From contig NZ_KQ031382.1 in the NCBI RefSeq assembly GCF_000384335.2, forward strand, positions 2,181,545 through 2,245,544: a DNA stretch of 64,000 bases. The letters run 5' to 3'. The DNA comes from Hyphomicrobium sp. 99 (GTDB lineage Bacteria > Pseudomonadota > Alphaproteobacteria > Rhizobiales > Hyphomicrobiaceae). The notes beneath the pieces were generated by a model. That model searched no databases. It worked only from the letters and a program-made list of their open reading frames with translations, and had not been told where the DNA came from. Positions 51,172 to 60,877 of this stretch are shown one piece after another. Positions within the stretch are counted from its first letter, which is position 1. Each line of letters starts with the position of its first letter. The position numbers and the translations under genes are program-made.

Positions 51172-53649
51172 ATGGCAACCGTCGTTCTTTTGTTGGTGGC
51201 TTTGATCGGCTTCCTGGCCTTGGGAATGATCCGCGCGCCGCTCTGGGGTTGGGCCGCAGCCGTTGGCGTCTTCACGCTGCTCGCCACCGGCGGAAGCTTT
51301 GATCACCTCACATGGATCGCGTGGCTGCCGTTCGTGGCGCTCGCAATGCTATCCATTCCGTCCGTGCGCCGAAGCCTGATCATCGCGCCGGTCTTCGCCC
51401 AGATCCGTAAAATCCTGCCCAAGGTTTCCGACACCGAAGCCCAGGCCCTCGAAGCGGGCACCGTTGGTTTCGATGCCGAACTTTTTTCAGGCACGCCGGA
51501 CTGGGATAAACTCCAGTCGATCCCACCGATCGAACTCTCCGCCGAAGAGCAAGCCTTCCTCGACGGCCCAACTGAAGAACTCTGCCGCCTCATCAGCGAT
51601 TGGCAGATCCGTCACGATCTGCACGAAGTCCCCGACAACATCTGGAACTTCGTCAAGAAGCACGGCTTCCTCGGCATGTTGATCTCCAAGGAACACGGCG
51701 GCCTCGGATTTTCGCCGCAAGCGCAATCGCTCATCCTCGGCAAGATCGCATCGCGCTCTCCCGACGTCGTGACGATCGTCATGGTCCCGAATTCGCTCGG
51801 ACCGGGCGAGCTGATCGAGAAGTACGGCACCGACGAGCAGAAGCATTATTATTTGCCGCGTCTTGCGAAGGGCGAGGAAGTCCCGTGCTTCTCGCTGACT
51901 GGCCCAACATCCGGCTCGGACGCCGCCACCATGCGCGACATCGGCCACGTCACGCGCGGCACCTATCAGGGCAAGGACACGCTCGGCATCCGCCTGTCGT
52001 GGGACAAGCGCTACATCACCCTCGGACCGAACGCGACTCTCGTCGGATTGGCGTTTCGCCTTTTCGATAAGGACAATCTGCTCGGCAAGGGCGAAGACAT
52101 CGGCATCACCCTCGCGCTGATCCCGGCCGATCATCCAGGCGTCAACATCGGACGCCGCCACCTGCCGTCGGGCGCCGCATTTCCGAACGGACCCAACTGG
52201 GGTAACGACGTTTTCATCCCGATCGATTGGGTCATCGGCGGCGAAGCGATGGCCGGCAATGGCTGGCGCATGCTGATGGAATGCCTCTCCGCCGGACGCG
52301 CGATCTCGCTCCCGTCGTCCGCGACGGCCGGCGCGAAGATGATGCTGCGCGTGACGTCCGCTTACGGCCGCATCAGAAAGCAGTTCGGACTGCCTGTCTC
52401 GCGCATGGAAGGCGTCGAGGAACCGCTCGTCCGCATTATCGAGGCCGCTTACGTCAACGAGGCGGCCCGCGCGATGACGGCCTCGATGGTGTCGCGAGGC
52501 GAAAAGCCGTCGGTCATCTCCGCGCTAATGAAATATCAGACGACGGAAAAAATGCGCCGCGCCGTCAACGACGCGATGGACATCCACGGTGGCCGCGGCA
52601 TCTGCGACGGCCCGGCGAACTATCTGCAATCGGCGTATCAGATGGTTCCCGTCGGCATCACGGTCGAAGGCGCCAATATCCTGACGCGCACGCTGATCAC
52701 GTTCGCGCAGGGCGCGCTGCGCTCGCATCCTTATCTCTACAAGGAAGTGCAGGCGGCGCAGGACGCCGATAAGAAGCGCGGCTTGAATGCCTTCGAAAAC
52801 GCCTTCAACAACCACATCGCTTTTTCGCTTTCGAACGCGACTGGCGGCTTCGTGCACAACCTGACGGGCGGAGCCTTCGTCAAAGCGCCAGCAACAGCGT
52901 TGCGCATGTCCCACTGGTATCGCCAGCTCGGACGCGCCAGCCGTTCCTTCGCCTTCGTCGCCGATCTGACGGTCGCGCTGCTGGGCGGCGGCCTCAAGAC
53001 CAAGCAGAAGATCACAGGCCGGATGGCCGACGCGCTCTCGGAACTCTACATGCTCTCCGCGACGCTCAAGCGCTATGACGACGACGGCCGCCCGGCAGGC
53101 GACGAGCAGATTGTCGAACTCGCCGCAAAAAATGCGCTCTATCGCTTCCAGGAAGCGATCTCCGGCGTGATCGACAACTTCCCCGTCGGCTGGGCGCGCC
53201 CCCTGATGCGCATCGTCGTCTTCCCGCTCGGACGCCGCTTCAAACCCGCGTCCGACGTGTTGGGCCATCTCGTTGCGCGCCACGTATTGCAGCCGGGCGA
53301 AGTGCGCGATCGCCTGACACGGCACATTTTCGTCTCCAAGGACGTCAACGATCCAACCGGCATTCTCGAAGTGACGCTGGAGAAAGTAATCGCCGCCGAA
53401 CCCGTCGAAAAGAAGCTCGAAAAAGCTATCCGCGAAGGGATCGTCCGGCGTTATCATGGCATCGACTGGTTTGCCGATGCGCAAGCGAAGGGCGTCATCA
53501 CCGCCGCGGAGGCCGATCAGCTCCGCGAGGTCGAACAGCTCGTCGCCCGCGTCGTCGCGGTCGATCATTTCGATCCGGCGGAGGTGAAACCGCATTATGT
53601 GACGCTCGGCCACAACGTGCGTGGCGCCGAGAGCCTGGCAGCGGAATGA
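51172..53649 (+). CDS. fadE: Acyl-CoA dehydrogenase FadE (long form)
   Basis: FAD enzyme for the first step of fatty-acid beta-oxidation. The 825-residue protein is the long FadE type with two or three N-terminal membrane helices (about residues 3-57), the acyl-CoA dehydrogenase core ('CFSLTGPTSGSDAATMRDIG', 'ANATLVGLAFRLFD' region, 'DIHGGRGICDGPANYLQSAY') and a C-terminal DUF1974-type extension. The ATG at 51172 has GGGAG 8 nt upstream; an ATG five codons earlier is less likely. fadB follows 34 bp later. A palindromic operator candidate lies upstream. Confidence 0.9.
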   Translation: MATVVLLLVALIGFLALGMIRAPLWGWAAAVGVFTLLATGGSFDHLTWIAWLPFVALAMLSIPSVRRSLIIAPVFAQIRKILPKVSDTEAQALEAGTVGFDAELFSGTPDWDKLQSIPPIELSAEEQAFLDGPTEELCRLISDWQIRHDLHEVPDNIWNFVKKHGFLGMLISKEHGGLGFSPQAQSLILGKIASRSPDVVTIVMVPNSLGPGELIEKYGTDEQKHYYLPRLAKGEEVPCFSLTGPTSGSDAATMRDIGHVTRGTYQGKDTLGIRLSWDKRYITLGPNATLVGLAFRLFDKDNLLGKGEDIGITLALIPADHPGVNIGRRHLPSGAAFPNGPNWGNDVFIPIDWVIGGEAMAGNGWRMLMECLSAGRAISLPSSATAGAKMMLRVTSAYGRIRKQFGLPVSRMEGVEEPLVRIIEAAYVNEAARAMTASMVSRGEKPSVISALMKYQTTEKMRRAVNDAMDIHGGRGICDGPANYLQSAYQMVPVGITVEGANILTRTLITFAQGALRSHPYLYKEVQAAQDADKKRGLNAFENAFNNHIAFSLSNATGGFVHNLTGGAFVKAPATALRMSHWYRQLGRASRSFAFVADLTVALLGGGLKTKQKITGRMADALSELYMLSATLKRYDDDGRPAGDEQIVELAAKNALYRFQEAISGVIDNFPVGWARPLMRIVVFPLGRRFKPASDVLGHLVARHVLQPGEVRDRLTRHIFVSKDVNDPTGILEVTLEKVIAAEPVEKKLEKAIREGIVRRYHGIDWFADAQAKGVITAAEADQLREVEQLVARVVAVDHFDPAEVKPHYVTLGHNVRGAESLAAE

Positions 53650-53683
53650 GCCGGGCTGAAGTCTCGAACTGTTGAGGTGAGTG

Positions 53684-55699
53684 ATGACGGATGTAGCTGT
53701 GCAGGTGAATGATCAGTTGAAAGACTGGCGTTTCAAGATCGACGGCGAAGGCATCGCCTGGGCGACCTTCGACCGGGAAGGCGAGAGCGCCAACTCGCTC
53801 GGGCGGCGGCCCATCGAAGAGCTGAACGCGATCATCGAGCGCGTCGAAACGGAAGTCAGAGCAAAGACCGTTCGCGGCCTCGTCATTATTTCGGGGAAAG
53901 AGCGCGGCTACATCGTCGGCGCCGATATTCGCGAGTTCGAAACGTTCCAGAGCGAACAGGACGTCATCAGCGCACTGAAACCCGTCAACGAACTCCTCGA
54001 CCGGATCGAGAAGCTTCCGGTGCCGGTCGTTGCCGCCATTCACGGCGTTTGCGTCGGCGGCGGCCTGGAGCTGATCCTCGCCTGCCATTACCGGATCGCG
54101 ACGCGCGATGACTCAACGCGCGTCGGCTTCCCGGAAGTGAAGCTCGGCATCTTCCCCGGCTTCAACGGCACGGCGCGCTCGATCAAGCAGGCCGGCCCGA
54201 TGGCGGCGATGCAACTGATGCTGACGGGCGGCATGATCCGGGCGACCGTCGCGAAGGCCCAGGGCCTCATCGATCAACTCGTCGGCAGCCCTGGAGAGCT
54301 GCATTGGGCCGCCCGCAAGGCGGTGCTGCAGAACCGCCGTTCGCAGTCCGCCGGTCTCGCCAAGATGGTGCTCGCCAAGTGGCCGGCACGCGGCCTCCTC
54401 GCCAAGAAAATGCGTCAGGAGACGGCCAAGAAAGTCCGCGAAGACCACTATCCCGCGCCCTTCCGTTTGATCGACCTGTTCGAGAAATTCGGCGGCGATC
54501 TCGACAAAATGAAGCGCGAGGAGACGAAAGCCTTCGCGCCGCTGATGGTGTCGGATACATCGCGCAACCTGCGCCGCGTTTTCCGCCTGACGGAGCTTCT
54601 CAAAGGCCAGGCGCCGAAGGGGTTCAAATGGCGGCCGACCCGCGCACACATCATCGGCGCGGGAACGATGGGCGCCGACATCGCGGGCGTCTGCGTTGCG
54701 GCCGGTATGGAAGTAACGCTCCAGGATATTTCCGCCGAGCAGCTCGAGAAGGGCATCAAGGCGCAAGGCAAGCTCTTCGCGCGGAAGTTCAAGACGAAGC
54801 CGACGCGCGACGCCGCGAAAGCACGCCTCATCGCCGATCCCGAAGGCAAAGGCATCGGCCGAGCCGACGTCATTATCGAGGCGATCGTCGAACGGCTCGA
54901 CGTCAAGCAGAAGCTCTTTGCCGACCTCGAAACGAAGATCAAACCCCGCGCTGTGCTCGCGACGAACACGTCATCGCTGAAGCTTGAAGACATCGCCTCA
55001 CCGCTGAAGGATCCGGGCCGGTTGATCGGCCTGCACTTCTTCTCGCCCGTCGCACAGATGCCGCTCGTCGAAGTGGTGCGCGGAACGAACACGCGTGACG
55101 AGGAAGTGAAAAAAGGCGCGGCCTTCGTTACAGCGATCGACAAGTTCCCGCTGATCACGAAAGACGTTCCGGGCTTCCTCGTAAATAAGGTGCTCACGCC
55201 CTATATGTTCGCGGCGATGAAGCGTCTCGAAGAGGGCGAGGACAAGGAAAAGATCGACGAAGCAGCGCGCGCCTTCGGCATGCCGATGGGCCCGATTGAA
55301 CTCGCCGACAACGTCGGTCTCGACATCTGCGCTCACGTCGCAAAAATTCTCGGTCAATCGAGCGAAGGCTCCAGGCTCGACCGCCTCGTGGCATCCGGAC
55401 GTCTTGGGAAAAAAACAGGTGAGGGTTTCTACGTCTGGAAGGACGGCAAGCCCGTGAAGTCGGACAAGAAATTCTCGAAGGCCGAACTCGATCAGCTTGG
55501 CCGCGAGCTTGTCGATCCGATGATCACGGAGGCGCAGAACTCACTCGATAACGGCGTCGTCGAAACCGCTGACCTCGTCGATGCGGGCATGATCTTCGGC
55601 ACCGGCTTCGCACCGTTCCGCGGTGGCCCGCTGCACTACAAGAAGAGCTTGAGCCCGGCCGGTCCGGCGACCGCTCCGCACGCTGCCGCTGCCGAATAG
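53684..55699 (+). CDS. fadB: Bifunctional enoyl-CoA hydratase / 3-hydroxyacyl-CoA dehydrogenase
   Basis: Carries out steps two and three of beta-oxidation. The 671-residue protein has an N-terminal crotonase domain: oxyanion hole 'VGADIRE' and 'HGVCVGGGLELILACHYRIA', and 'GFPEVKLGIFPGFNGT', which supply the two catalytic Glu. The dehydrogenase follows: NAD motif 'IIGAGTMGADIAGVCVAAGM' (about 324-343), catalytic His in 'LIGLHFFSPVAQMPLVE', 'GFLVNKVLTPYM'. It is the alpha subunit of a complex with the thiolase encoded 15 bp downstream. GAGGTGAG precedes the start; GTG 53681 just before the ATG is an alternative. Confidence 0.92.
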   Translation: MTDVAVQVNDQLKDWRFKIDGEGIAWATFDREGESANSLGRRPIEELNAIIERVETEVRAKTVRGLVIISGKERGYIVGADIREFETFQSEQDVISALKPVNELLDRIEKLPVPVVAAIHGVCVGGGLELILACHYRIATRDDSTRVGFPEVKLGIFPGFNGTARSIKQAGPMAAMQLMLTGGMIRATVAKAQGLIDQLVGSPGELHWAARKAVLQNRRSQSAGLAKMVLAKWPARGLLAKKMRQETAKKVREDHYPAPFRLIDLFEKFGGDLDKMKREETKAFAPLMVSDTSRNLRRVFRLTELLKGQAPKGFKWRPTRAHIIGAGTMGADIAGVCVAAGMEVTLQDISAEQLEKGIKAQGKLFARKFKTKPTRDAAKARLIADPEGKGIGRADVIIEAIVERLDVKQKLFADLETKIKPRAVLATNTSSLKLEDIASPLKDPGRLIGLHFFSPVAQMPLVEVVRGTNTRDEEVKKGAAFVTAIDKFPLITKDVPGFLVNKVLTPYMFAAMKRLEEGEDKEKIDEAARAFGMPMGPIELADNVGLDICAHVAKILGQSSEGSRLDRLVASGRLGKKTGEGFYVWKDGKPVKSDKKFSKAELDQLGRELVDPMITEAQNSLDNGVVETADLVDAGMIFGTGFAPFRGGPLHYKKSLSPAGPATAPHAAAAE

Positions 55700-55714
55700 T
55701 TTTGGGAGAATGAA

Positions 55715-57019
55715 ATGACACGAGAACTCCGGCGCGTCGCGATCATCGGTGGCACGCGCATTCCGTTCTGCCGCTCGAATACGCTCTATGCCGACCTCTC
55801 GAACCTCGACATGATGGCCGCCGCCTTGAACGGGCTGGTCGATCGATACGGCCTCAAGGGCCAGCACATCGACGAGGTCGTCGGCGGCGCCGTCGTCACG
55901 CACTCAAAGGATTTCAACCTCGCGCGCGAAGCCGTCCTGTCGACGAAGCTCGCGCCTTCGACGCCGGGCGTGACGCTCATCCAGGCATGCGGAACATCGC
56001 TGCAATCGGCACTGATGTCGGCAGCGAAAATCGCTTCCGGCGAAATCGAAAGCGCGATCTCCGTCGGCTCCGATACGACGTCTGACGCGCCGATCGTGTT
56101 CTCGAAGAAATTCTCAAAGCGCCTCGTCGGCGCGCAGCAAGGCAAGAGCGCGCTCGACAAGATCAAAGTCTTCAAGGGTCTATCGCCCGCCGAGCTCGCG
56201 CCCCAACCGCCAAGCGTCGCCGAGCCGCGCACAGGCCTGACGATGGGCCAGCACTGCGAGCTGATGGCGCAGGAATGGCACATCCCGCGCGCCGATCAGG
56301 ATCAGCTCGCCTACGAGAGCCACAAGAAGGGCGCCGCCGCCTACGACGAAGGCTACATGGACGATCTGGTCGTGCCGTGCGCCGGCGTCTTCCGTGACAA
56401 TAACTTGCGCCCCGACATCACGCTCGAAAAGCTTGCGAGCCTCAAGCCCGCTTTCGAAAAATCCGAGCGCGGTACGCTGACGGCCGGTAATTCAACGCCA
56501 CTTACCGACGGCGCCGCGACCGTTCTGCTTGCATCCGAACAATGGGCCAAGGACCGCAATCTCCCGGTCCTTGCGTACCTGACGTACGGCCAGCACATCG
56601 CGAACAATTTCGTCGGCGGCGATGGGCTGCTGATGGCGCCGACGATCGCCGTCTCGAAGATGCTGGACCGTGCCGGTCTGACTTTGCAGGACTTCGACTT
56701 CTACGAACTCCACGAGGCCTTCGCCGCGCAGGTGCTGTGCACGCTCAAAGCCTGGGAAGACCCGGAATATTGCAAGACGCACATGGGTAAGGACGCGCCG
56801 CTCGGCTCCATCGACCGCACAAAGCTCAACGTCAAAGGCTCGTCTCTTGCATTCGGCCATCCGTTTGCGGCAACCGGCGCCCGCATCGTCTCAAACCTTG
56901 CGAAGCTGCTGTCGACGAAGGGCGGCCGCGGCCTCATCTCCGTCTGCACGGCGGGCGGCATGGGCGTGACGGCGATCATGGAAGCCCCCAACACGATAGA
57001 GGCTCGCGCCGCGGCGTAA
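55715..57019 (+). CDS. Acetyl-CoA C-acyltransferase (3-ketoacyl-CoA thiolase, FadI type)
   Basis: Thiolytic cleavage of 3-ketoacyl-CoA, the last beta-oxidation step. The 434-residue protein has nucleophile Cys92 ('LIQACGTSLQSALMSA'), 'AGNSTPLTDGAATVLLASEQ', 'ELHEAFAAQVL', the His in 'AFGHPFAATGARIV' and the second Cys in 'VCTAGGMGVTAIME'. At more than 430 residues it is nearer FadI than the shorter FadA (about 390). It is the probable beta subunit of the FadB complex. The cfa gene follows after 72 bp. Confidence 0.92.
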   Translation: MTRELRRVAIIGGTRIPFCRSNTLYADLSNLDMMAAALNGLVDRYGLKGQHIDEVVGGAVVTHSKDFNLAREAVLSTKLAPSTPGVTLIQACGTSLQSALMSAAKIASGEIESAISVGSDTTSDAPIVFSKKFSKRLVGAQQGKSALDKIKVFKGLSPAELAPQPPSVAEPRTGLTMGQHCELMAQEWHIPRADQDQLAYESHKKGAAAYDEGYMDDLVVPCAGVFRDNNLRPDITLEKLASLKPAFEKSERGTLTAGNSTPLTDGAATVLLASEQWAKDRNLPVLAYLTYGQHIANNFVGGDGLLMAPTIAVSKMLDRAGLTLQDFDFYELHEAFAAQVLCTLKAWEDPEYCKTHMGKDAPLGSIDRTKLNVKGSSLAFGHPFAATGARIVSNLAKLLSTKGGRGLISVCTAGGMGVTAIMEAPNTIEARAAA

Positions 57020-57091
57020 TGCGCCGCAGACAGGACTCAGGCGTTTCCTTGCGCTATGGAACTTGCGGCCGAAGGCAAGCGAGGGAAGCGC

Positions 57092-58405
57092 ATGGGAGCG
57101 AAGGACGATAAGCAACTCGAGGCGGCGCGCGCGCTGGTCCGCAACCTCGCAGGCCGCCTCAACGTCGATGGCTGGGTTCGGCTGTGGGACGGTACGCGCC
57201 TGCCGCTCGGCAACGCGCCCAAATCGGACTTCGAGATATCGATCCGCGATCCGGGCGTCATCGGCGCGATCCTCCGCCGTCCGTCGCTCGATTCCATCAT
57301 CCGCCAGTACGTCGAAAAGGGCATCGACTTCTCGGGCGGCACACTCGTCGATTTCGGATTGGGCCTGCAGGACGGCCGCAAATCCGTGAAGATGAAGCCT
57401 GCCGAGTTCGCGAGCCTCGCGCTGAAGCTGTCGCCGTTTCTGTTCGCGAAAACCGCCGACGCGCGCGACGCTCATGGCTTCGAAGGCGAGATCACCGGCA
57501 AGAACCGGAAGACGGAAGACAACAAGGCCTACATCCAGTTCCACTACGACCTGTCGAACGACTTCTACGCGCTCTTCCTCGATCCCGAGATGGTCTACTC
57601 GTGCGCGTACTACACGGATTGGTCGAACGGCGTCGAGCAGGCCCAACACGACAAGCTGGAAATGATCTGCCGGAAACTTCGGCTGAAACCCGGCGAGCGC
57701 ATGCTCGACATCGGCGCCGGTTGGGGCGGGCTCCTCTGTCATGCGGCCAAGAACTACGGCGTCATCGCGCACGGCGTCACGTTGTCGGAAGAACAACTCG
57801 CGTTCGCCCGCGCTAAGGCGAAACGTCTCGGCATCGATGACCGCGTGACGTTCGAGCTCAACGATTATTCGAAGCTGACGGGCACCTACGACAAGATCGC
57901 CTCGATCGGCATGTACGAGCACATCGGCCTGAAGAATATCCCGGCCTACATGAGCAAGGTTCGCTCACTGCTCGCTGACGAAGGGCTGTTCCTCAATCAC
58001 GCCATTTCGCGCCGGGCGCACAAGCCCAAAACCGGCTGGATGAAGTCGCGTATGCGCCCGGAAAAGAAAGCCATTGCGAAATACATTTTCCCGGGCGGCG
58101 AGCTGGACGACATTGGCCATTCGATCTCGGCGATGGAGCGGGCAGGGTTCGAGGTCCACGACGTCGAAGGCTGGCGCCTGCACTACGCGCGAACCTGCCA
58201 GCTCTGGTGCGAACGGCTGACGGCCAACCGCGAGCAAGCCATCGCCTACGTCGGTGAGGAGAAATATCGGATTTGGGTCGCCTACCTCGCGGGCGTCAGC
58301 TTGGCGTTTTCGCGCGGCACGCTGCGTCTCTTCCAGACGCTCGCCTCGAAATCCGCGAAGCGCAGCCCGGTTCTGCCGCCGACGCGCGCCGACCTTTACC
58401 GCTGA
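57092..58405 (+). CDS. cfa: Cyclopropane-fatty-acyl-phospholipid synthase family methyltransferase
   Basis: SAM-dependent enzyme acting on unsaturated acyl chains of membrane lipids. The 437-residue protein has an N-terminal lipid-binding domain and a C-terminal methyltransferase: 'YDLSNDFYALFLDPEMVYSC', SAM motif 'MLDIGAGWGGLLCHAAKNYG', 'GVTLSEEQLAFARAKA', 'IASIGMYEHIGLKN' and 'YIFPGGELDDI'. Start at ATG 57092 is supported by GAGGGA 6-7 nt upstream; an in-frame ATG 12 codons earlier exists. Its place directly after the beta-oxidation genes is unusual. It is convergent with merR (6-bp gap). Confidence 0.9.
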   Translation: MGAKDDKQLEAARALVRNLAGRLNVDGWVRLWDGTRLPLGNAPKSDFEISIRDPGVIGAILRRPSLDSIIRQYVEKGIDFSGGTLVDFGLGLQDGRKSVKMKPAEFASLALKLSPFLFAKTADARDAHGFEGEITGKNRKTEDNKAYIQFHYDLSNDFYALFLDPEMVYSCAYYTDWSNGVEQAQHDKLEMICRKLRLKPGERMLDIGAGWGGLLCHAAKNYGVIAHGVTLSEEQLAFARAKAKRLGIDDRVTFELNDYSKLTGTYDKIASIGMYEHIGLKNIPAYMSKVRSLLADEGLFLNHAISRRAHKPKTGWMKSRMRPEKKAIAKYIFPGGELDDIGHSISAMERAGFEVHDVEGWRLHYARTCQLWCERLTANREQAIAYVGEEKYRIWVAYLAGVSLAFSRGTLRLFQTLASKSAKRSPVLPPTRADLYR

Positions 58406-58411
58406 GCTTGC

Positions 58412-58849
58412 TCAAGCGTTTTTCTTGAGGTGCTCCTCGCAGCGCGCGCGGATGTCGTTGAGATCGGCGATCGAACGTTCGATGTCGTGGCGCTTCGTCT
58501 CGAGATCGCTGACGGCCACCGTCACCTTCTCGAGCAGGTGCCGCGTCTGCGTCAGTTGCCCCGGATCGGAATCGTAGAGGGCAAGATAACCGCTCACGTC
58601 TTCGACCGTGAAGCCGAGGTTGCGCCCGCGCAGGATGAGAATGAGCCGCGCCCTGTCGCGCTTCGAATAGCGCCGAGTCGTCCCGATACGTTCCGGCGAA
58701 ATCAATCCGCGGCTCTCATAGAAGCGGATAGCGCGCGTCGTGATGCCGAATTCCTTGGCGAGCGCCGAAATCGTGAAGGTCGGTTCGGGCAGCGCATCCG
58801 GATCGGGTCCGGACGCTCGAGGGGATGAGCCCGTGCTCTTGGCGGTCAT
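58412..58849 (-). CDS. MerR-family regulator (LiuR-like), probable fatty-acid degradation regulator
   Basis: A 145-residue regulator: winged HTH 'FTISALAKEFGITTRAIRFY' then 'ESRGLISPERIGTTRRYSKR', 'ILRGRNLGFTVEDVSGYLAL', and a C-terminal coiled coil (about 92-140). No metal-binding Cys cluster is seen, which fits the LiuR/acyl-CoA-related subgroup rather than metal sensors. It overlaps the fadD stop by 4 bp (ATGA), so it is cotranscribed with fadD. The palindrome at 51102 is a likely target. Confidence 0.87.
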   Translation of the reverse strand: MTAKSTGSSPRASGPDPDALPEPTFTISALAKEFGITTRAIRFYESRGLISPERIGTTRRYSKRDRARLILILRGRNLGFTVEDVSGYLALYDSDPGQLTQTRHLLEKVTVAVSDLETKRHDIERSIADLNDIRARCEEHLKKNA

Positions 58850-60558
58850 ACTGATTTGCCGCGCTTGGCTTCCTCGGCGGCCAGTTCCTTCTTCGAAAGC
58901 TTGCCGATCATCGTCTTCGGCAAGCTATCGCGGAACTCGATCGCAGCCGGCATTTCGATTCTGGAAATCTTGGGCTCCAAATGCTTGAGGATGTCTGCCG
59001 AAGTCGCCGACATCCCGTCTTTTAACTTGATGAAAGCTTTGGGCGCCTCGCCGCGATAGGCGTCCGGAATGCCGATGACGGTCACCTCTTCGACGGCCGG
59101 ATGCGTATAGATCGCCTCCTCGACCCGCCGGGGATAGACGTTATAGCCCGAGCAGATGATGAGATCCTTGATCCTGTCGACGATCGAGAAGTAGCCGTGC
59201 TTGTCCATGATGGCGACGTCGCCCGTACGCAAGAAATCTCCGACGAACTGTTTCTCGGTCTCGGCCGGCTTTTTCCAATAGCCCTTCATGACTTGGGGAC
59301 CCTTGGCGCAAAGTTCGCCGCGCTCGCCCTGCGGCACCTCCTTGGTCGGATCGTCGATATCGCGAAGCGAAATGATTGTGCCGGGCAGGGGGGGGCCAAT
59401 GGAACCCGCAACTGGCTCTCCCTGAACAGGATTGCAGGTCAGCACCGGGGAGGTTTCGGAAAGACCGTACCCTTCAACGACCTTCGCCCCAGAGACCGAC
59501 TCGAACTTGAGCTTCACCTCCAAGGGCAGCGGCGCGCCGCCTGAGAGGCAAAAGCGAAGCGACGAGACGTCATAGGATTTGAATTCGGGATAGTTCAACA
59601 TCGCCGTGAAAATCGTCGGTACCGCCGGCAAAACGGTCGGCCGTTCACGGTCGATAAGCTTGAGCGCCTCCACGAGTTGGAAGCGCGGGATCAAAATGAT
59701 CTTTGCCGCAAGCTCGACCCCCATGTTCATCACGACGGTCATCGCGAACACGTGGAACAAGGGAAGCGCGCCGAAAATGCTCTCTTTTCCCGGTTCGAGG
59801 TCGACGCCCCACGCTGCGATCTGGGCCGTGTTCGCCGTCAGGTTGGCGTGCGTCAGCATTGCACCCTTGGGGGTGCCCGTGGTGCCGCCGGTGTACTGTA
59901 ACACCGCGACGTCTTCCTCGGGATCAATGTCGACTCGCGTCATAGGCACGAGTGTCGATGCAAGTTTACCGCCGTCGATGACCTGAGCCGCCGCGCGTGA
60001 AGACCTGACGTCCGCGACATCTTTCCTTTTGAAGAGGCGAAAGAGCACAGATTTGAGCGGCGGCAGCACGCTGGCGAAGGGCACGACCACCGACCGCGCG
60101 ATCACGCCGCTGAGCATCAATGCCTCAGTCTTGGAAAAGAGCATCGTCAGATCATGCGTCACCATGATCTCGGTCTCGCTGTCCTTCACCTGGAAGCTCA
60201 GCTCTTCGAGAGTATAAAGCGGATTGAAATTGACGACCGTGCCGCCTGCTTTCAGTATTGCGAAATAATACACAACAAACGTTGGAGTATTTGGAAGTAG
60301 GAGACCAATCTTGGTGCCCCGCTTTACTCCAAGGGATTGAAGGCCCGCAGCCACCCGATCAACCTCGGCGCCCAGCTCCGAATAGGTCGTCGTTCGTCCC
60401 AAAAAGCTGATAGCCGGACGATTGGGAAAGCATTTTACCGCACGCTCGAGAAGCTCGGGTACCGACCGCGTGGGGATCGGCATGTGCCAATCGATTCCCT
60501 TGGGGTAATGATCGACCCACAAGGGTGATATTGTCGCTTCTGATACTTCGGGTTTCAT
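58846..60558 (-). CDS. fadD: Long-chain fatty acid--CoA ligase
   Basis: Activates fatty acids for beta-oxidation. The 570-residue ANL-family protein has the AMP/P-loop motif 'YTGGTTGTPKGAMLTH' (222-237), 'GYGLSETSPVLTCNPV', the adenylate-binding 'FLRTGDVAIMDKHGYFSIVD' and the linker 'RIKDLIICSGYNVYPRRVEE', with the catalytic Lys near the end ('DSLPKTMIGKLSKKEL'). The length and FACL-type signature fit FadD. merR is coupled downstream. With fadE, fadB and the thiolase it completes a beta-oxidation set. Confidence 0.92.
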   Translation of the reverse strand: MKPEVSEATISPLWVDHYPKGIDWHMPIPTRSVPELLERAVKCFPNRPAISFLGRTTTYSELGAEVDRVAAGLQSLGVKRGTKIGLLLPNTPTFVVYYFAILKAGGTVVNFNPLYTLEELSFQVKDSETEIMVTHDLTMLFSKTEALMLSGVIARSVVVPFASVLPPLKSVLFRLFKRKDVADVRSSRAAAQVIDGGKLASTLVPMTRVDIDPEEDVAVLQYTGGTTGTPKGAMLTHANLTANTAQIAAWGVDLEPGKESIFGALPLFHVFAMTVVMNMGVELAAKIILIPRFQLVEALKLIDRERPTVLPAVPTIFTAMLNYPEFKSYDVSSLRFCLSGGAPLPLEVKLKFESVSGAKVVEGYGLSETSPVLTCNPVQGEPVAGSIGPPLPGTIISLRDIDDPTKEVPQGERGELCAKGPQVMKGYWKKPAETEKQFVGDFLRTGDVAIMDKHGYFSIVDRIKDLIICSGYNVYPRRVEEAIYTHPAVEEVTVIGIPDAYRGEAPKAFIKLKDGMSATSADILKHLEPKISRIEMPAAIEFRDSLPKTMIGKLSKKELAAEEAKRGKSV

Positions 60559-60877
60559 GATTGTCCGGTAAGATTGGATCTTGTTATGTCCGGATATTAT
60601 TTACTTCATTGAAGCTTTCAAACGCTTGCAGGCTCCGCTTAATATTAGTCAATTTCCGACTCGGAAAGCTAGCGTTCGATCGCTCCAATTCCATCTTGTT
60701 GAGTACAACTTTGCGAACCGTTCATGCGGCACTGGAAGCCGCGCGACCGTCCGCACCTAGACTTGCCGGTTGTTTAAGGATAAGTGACCCCCCCGCTTGC
60801 TGATGTAATGGTCTTGGCTTAGGTAGATGCCAAGCAAAACTGGCCCATCGCAGATATTGCGAGGGTGGGAGAGGCCG
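60559..60877. promoter_or_regulatory. 319-bp divergent intergenic region (fadD / acp)
   Basis: No gene seen. It must contain promoters for fadD (minus) and acp (plus). TGTCCGG occurs twice about 25 bp apart near the fadD start (about 60563 and 60588). A perfect inverted repeat CTTGGC-N10-GCCAAG lies at 60813-60834, 44 bp before the acp start, and may be an operator or leader hairpin. No copy of the 51102 palindrome was found here. Confidence 0.45.
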
